From NCBI GenBank assembly GCA_963576735.1, contig OY755197.1, positions 9,994,501-10,058,500 of the forward strand: 64,000 nt of DNA. The letters run 5' to 3'. The notes beneath the pieces are model-generated. The model saw nothing but the letters and a program-made list of their open reading frames with translations, had not been told where the DNA came from and made no database searches. The translations under genes were made by a program, and so were the position numbers. Below, piece after piece: positions 63,483-64,000 of this stretch. Every line of letters starts with the position of its first letter. The first letter of the stretch is position 1. This stretch comes from Bedellia somnulentella (lineage: Eukaryota > Arthropoda > Insecta > Lepidoptera > Bedelliidae).

Positions 63483-64000
63483 AATAGTATTTGATATTAG
63501 ATTTTTATCGAGCATCAAATCAATTCTAAGAAAAATAATTTTCTATAACTTCCGAAGAGGTTTTCCGTGATTTCGGTAATCAGCCATCTTTGACACCCCC
63601 ACTTTGAAGTGGAATAAACGTTATGATATCTGGTTCCAGCATATAAAAATCTGAATAAAACTACCCACGTGGCAAATGCTTTTAAAAAAGGGTGATTTCG
63701 CTTTTTTGTTCTAACAACAAGCTTACAAGGCATCCGTCAAGGCACTGTTACACGACTAAGTAAAAGTTGCTATCAACGGCAATTTCGATGGAGAACGCTA
63801 TCGAGAGCACTTTGACGGCGATATCGGTGGAGAACGCTGGAACTATATAAAAACCTATCAGTTTCCATGAGTTTTATGGATAAGATTGGCTACACAAGCC
63901 ACATGCGATCAAGTCCAGAACTTTTAAAGCGGTCGCCGTAACCGAAATCGGTCGGACCACATCATCATGGATAAAGTTAGTGGTCTCGATATTATTTCCG
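63483..64000. other. Non-coding, possible LTR-like promoter
   Basis: No gene. ctatataaaaacct at ~63,845 is a good TATA box, preceded by two similar gatggagaacgct / ggtggagaacgct motifs (~63,789 and ~63,823). It could be an LTR running off the right edge. Confidence 0.25.

Noticed and set aside
63845..63858. Gene promoter from the TATA box
   Set aside because: No coding frame follows inside the window; an LTR is as likely.

Overview
The window looks like a stretch of insect nuclear genome, most likely lepidopteran. The evidence is the mix of elements: a TC...CTAG Helitron of the type common in moths and butterflies, BEL/Pao and Gypsy LTR retrotransposons, several non-LTR (LINE) clades, hAT-like and mariner elements, a tRNA-derived SINE and many AT-rich MITEs. 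There is one plausible host gene, a facilitated trehalose/sugar transporter of the MFS family at 45.1-46.4 kb (minus). Almost everything else is mobile DNA, much of it nested, so the region is an insertion sink around a single transporter gene. The species call is inference; no host marker fixes it.

Layout. 0-1.7 kb: the 5' end of a BEL/Pao element on the minus strand (Gag runs off the left edge). 1.7-7.5 kb: two decayed Gypsy elements; the first has an internally deleted but still open pol, and the second has gag split by a LINE tail, then protease, RT and RNase H with frameshifts. 7.5-10.2 kb: LINE ORF1 pieces and an RTE-like endonuclease. 10.2-34.9 kb: three copies of an unusual DNA-transposon-like element whose broken coding region shows a transposase-like segment (DATGG), a PHD-like finger and a Ulp1/C48-like protease motif. 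Copies 1 and 2 form a ~2.6 kb inverted repeat around a duplicated satellite/Helitron segment and an unusual reverse transcriptase gene. Copy 3 has been hit in turn by a long-TIR MITE, a LINE and a SINE. A decayed hAT transposase lies at 22.4-24.2 kb.

35-44.7 kb: LINE fragments, a palindrome-rich TIR element carrying an RNase H-bearing LINE, a tRNA-like sequence inside a perfect 44-bp inverted repeat, and a mariner transposase relic. 45-46.4 kb: the transporter. 47-49.7 kb: a MITE carrying a SINE, then a 5'-truncated LINE. 49.9-56.4 kb (minus): a LINE with intact ORF1 and ORF2, split between them by a 1.44-kb hAT-like element with an 8-bp target duplication. The linker between its ORFs is an open third frame encoding a hydrophobic protein. 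57.1-61.9 kb (plus): a second LINE with intact ORF1 and ORF2 and a poly(A) tail. 62-64 kb: repeats, a 62-bp-TIR MITE and possible LTR-like sequence.

The best leads are the extra ORF in the 50-56 kb LINE, the Ulp1/PHD/DATGG element family with its inverted duplication, the tRNA-like palindrome, and the still-open deleted Gypsy pol. Empty paralogous sites inside the window allow several insertions to be mapped to the base without any database.
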